A stretch of 64,000 nucleotides of DNA from Ruminococcus_G sp050944435 (GTDB taxonomy: Bacteria > Bacillota > Clostridia > Lachnospirales > Lachnospiraceae), in NCBI GenBank assembly GCA_050944435.1, contig JBMNRB010000013.1, positions 23,588-87,587 of the forward strand. The letters are read 5' to 3'. The position numbers and the translations under genes were made by a program. How positions within the stretch are numbered: the stretch's first letter is position 1; each line of letters starts with the position of its first letter. A model generated the notes under the pieces. The model ran no database searches, was not told where the DNA came from, and saw only the letters and a program-made list of their open reading frames with translations. Positions 62,607 through 64,000 of this stretch are shown one piece after another.

Positions 62607-63980
62607 ATGAGAATAGTACATTATTCACTTGGATTTCCTCCATATAGAACAGGGGGAATGACTAAATATTGTTTAGATATTATGGAGGAACAAATAAAAG
62701 CAGGACACGATGTTGCAATGCTTTGGCCAGGGAAAATTAAGCAGTATGGAGATGAATGTAAAATAGTAAAAGGGAAAAAATATAAATTAAACAATGGAAT
62801 TATGTGTGAAAATTATGAGTTAAGGAATCCATTGCCTATTTCTTTATTGAATGGTATAAAAGATGTTTCGGCTTATACTGCATATAGAGATATAGATACC
62901 TTTATTACATTTTTTCAATTACATGAAGTGAATGCTTTTCATATACATACTTTAATGGGGTTGCCGAAAGAAGCATTAATAGCAGCGAAAGAAGCCAAAG
63001 TAAGAATAGTATATACATCACATGACTATTTTGGTATATGTCCGAGAGCTAGTTTGGTTTTTGGAAATCATATATGTAGGCATAGCTTAGATTGTGAGAA
63101 TTGTACATATTGCAATGAAGGAGCTCTTTCTCTAAGAAAAATTCAACTGATACAGAATCCTGTATATAGAGTGATTAAGGATAATTTTTTAGTTAAAAAG
63201 ATTAGAAAATATGCAATCAAAAAGCAAAGAGAAAGAAGTAACCAAATTGATAAGATTATTGAATTAGGAGATAATACATACGATAAAAGCGGAATAAAAA
63301 AATATGAAAAATTGAGGGCATATTATTATAGTATTTTTGAATTAATTGACATGATTCACTTTAATAGTAGTGTTACCGCAGAAGTTTATCATGCCCATGA
63401 GGTTCCTATTAATTCTGAAAAGATTTTATTAATAACTCATAAGGGAATAAAAAATCAACATATAGAAAAACATTTTGAAAAAACAATTAGATTTTCCTAT
63501 TTAGGGGCTTTTTCTACAAGAAAAGGTTGTGAACTTTTAATTGAGACATTAGATAAAATACAGCAAAAAGGTTATGATAATTTTAAATTAAATGTTTTTG
63601 CTACATTTCCATATGAGCGAACATATATTGAAAAGGGACAACCATATAAATATGATCAAATTGAATCAGTATTTCAAAAAACAGATGTATTAATTTTACC
63701 TAGTATTTGGAATGAAACTTTTGGATTTACAGTTTTAGAGGCATTGAGTTACGGGGTACCTGCTATAGTATCATCTCATGCAGGTTCGAAGGACTTAATA
63801 GAACCAGGTAAAAATGGATGGATTGCTCAACCGAATGTAAATGAGCTTGAGAATGTCATAGAAAGTATTTTAAAGACTGATTATACTGAACTTGAAAAAA
63901 TGAATAAGTATATATGTGATAAGGTTGTCATTAAAACAATGGAAGAACACGTAGATGAAATAACAAAGTTATATAATTAA
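62607..63980 (+). CDS. GT4 family glycosyltransferase
   Basis: A 457-residue GT-B enzyme. The N-terminus has GFPPYRTGGMTKYCLDIMEE. A Cys-rich insertion (GICPRASLVFGNHICRHSLD then CENCTYC) lies near residue 145-170, a pattern seen in some capsule GT4 enzymes. The C-terminal domain has FSYLGAFSTRKGCELL and E-x7-E in PSIWNETFGFTVLEALSYG. Complete, with its stop 20 bases from the window edge; the locus probably continues. Confidence 0.87.
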   Translation: MRIVHYSLGFPPYRTGGMTKYCLDIMEEQIKAGHDVAMLWPGKIKQYGDECKIVKGKKYKLNNGIMCENYELRNPLPISLLNGIKDVSAYTAYRDIDTFITFFQLHEVNAFHIHTLMGLPKEALIAAKEAKVRIVYTSHDYFGICPRASLVFGNHICRHSLDCENCTYCNEGALSLRKIQLIQNPVYRVIKDNFLVKKIRKYAIKKQRERSNQIDKIIELGDNTYDKSGIKKYEKLRAYYYSIFELIDMIHFNSSVTAEVYHAHEVPINSEKILLITHKGIKNQHIEKHFEKTIRFSYLGAFSTRKGCELLIETLDKIQQKGYDNFKLNVFATFPYERTYIEKGQPYKYDQIESVFQKTDVLILPSIWNETFGFTVLEALSYGVPAIVSSHAGSKDLIEPGKNGWIAQPNVNELENVIESILKTDYTELEKMNKYICDKVVIKTMEEHVDEITKLYN

Positions 63981-64000
63981 AAAATTTACGAAATGATTTT

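Overview
The window reads as chromosomal DNA of a low-to-mid GC anaerobic Firmicute, most likely Lachnospiraceae (Clostridium cluster XIVa). Pointers are the T-box leader of thrS, a DUF1540 protein, the era-recO-lipoprotein-glyS-pfp-ppdK order, an M16C presequence-type protease, CmpB-type (PF06541) membrane proteins and consensus sigma-A promoters. No tRNA, rRNA, CRISPR array or prophage was recognised.

Layout. 1-2.6 kb: T-box tail, thrS, DUF1540 protein. 2.6-10.2 kb: a carbohydrate uptake and catabolism operon (ABC ATPase, two permeases, lipoprotein binding protein, TIM-barrel isomerase, zinc dehydrogenase) ending in a LacI regulator; the same AAAACGTTTA site lies in front of the operon and of lacI. 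10.3-17.2 kb: CmpB membrane protein, lipoprotein, M16C peptidase, era, recO. 17.2-23.5 kb: lipoprotein-glyS, pfp and ppdK, the last two forming a pyrophosphate-linked glycolysis pair. 23.6-24.8 kb: a Phd/VapC toxin-antitoxin pair and gene relics. 24.8-28.6 kb: membrane BNR protein, degV, GNAT, DUF1801 and a broken DUF5655 gene. 28.6-31.9 kb: a copper operon (csoR, membrane HMA protein, copA fused to a CopZ-like domain) with a CsoR-type operator between -35 and -10. 32.1-37.6 kb: lipoprotein, ABC-F ATPase, NCS2 purine permease, D-2-hydroxyacid dehydrogenase, helical protein. 37.6-39.5 kb (minus): a chimera of a URO-D enzyme and an MFS transporter lacking its first helices.

39.6-46.0 kb is the most unusual intact unit: four overlapping genes for a transmembrane Ser/Thr kinase with an extracellular leucine-rich-repeat domain, a protein joining two FHA domains to an ABCG-type ATPase, the matching ABC-2 permease, and an AlbA_2/HATPase protein. 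This looks like a phospho-signalling-controlled exporter.

46.3-64 kb is a cell-surface polysaccharide locus: a small membrane protein, a CapD/FlaA1-type dehydratase, UDP-sugar dehydrogenase, a decayed aminotransferase and a truncated sugar-phosphate transferase, an intact IS1182-family element, then an AT-rich block with an intact initiating phosphoglycosyl transferase, rmlABDC (dTDP-L-rhamnose) and three glycosyltransferases running to the window edge. The decayed genes, nested inverted repeats, IS and AT-rich block suggest that this locus was remodelled by transfer and deletion.
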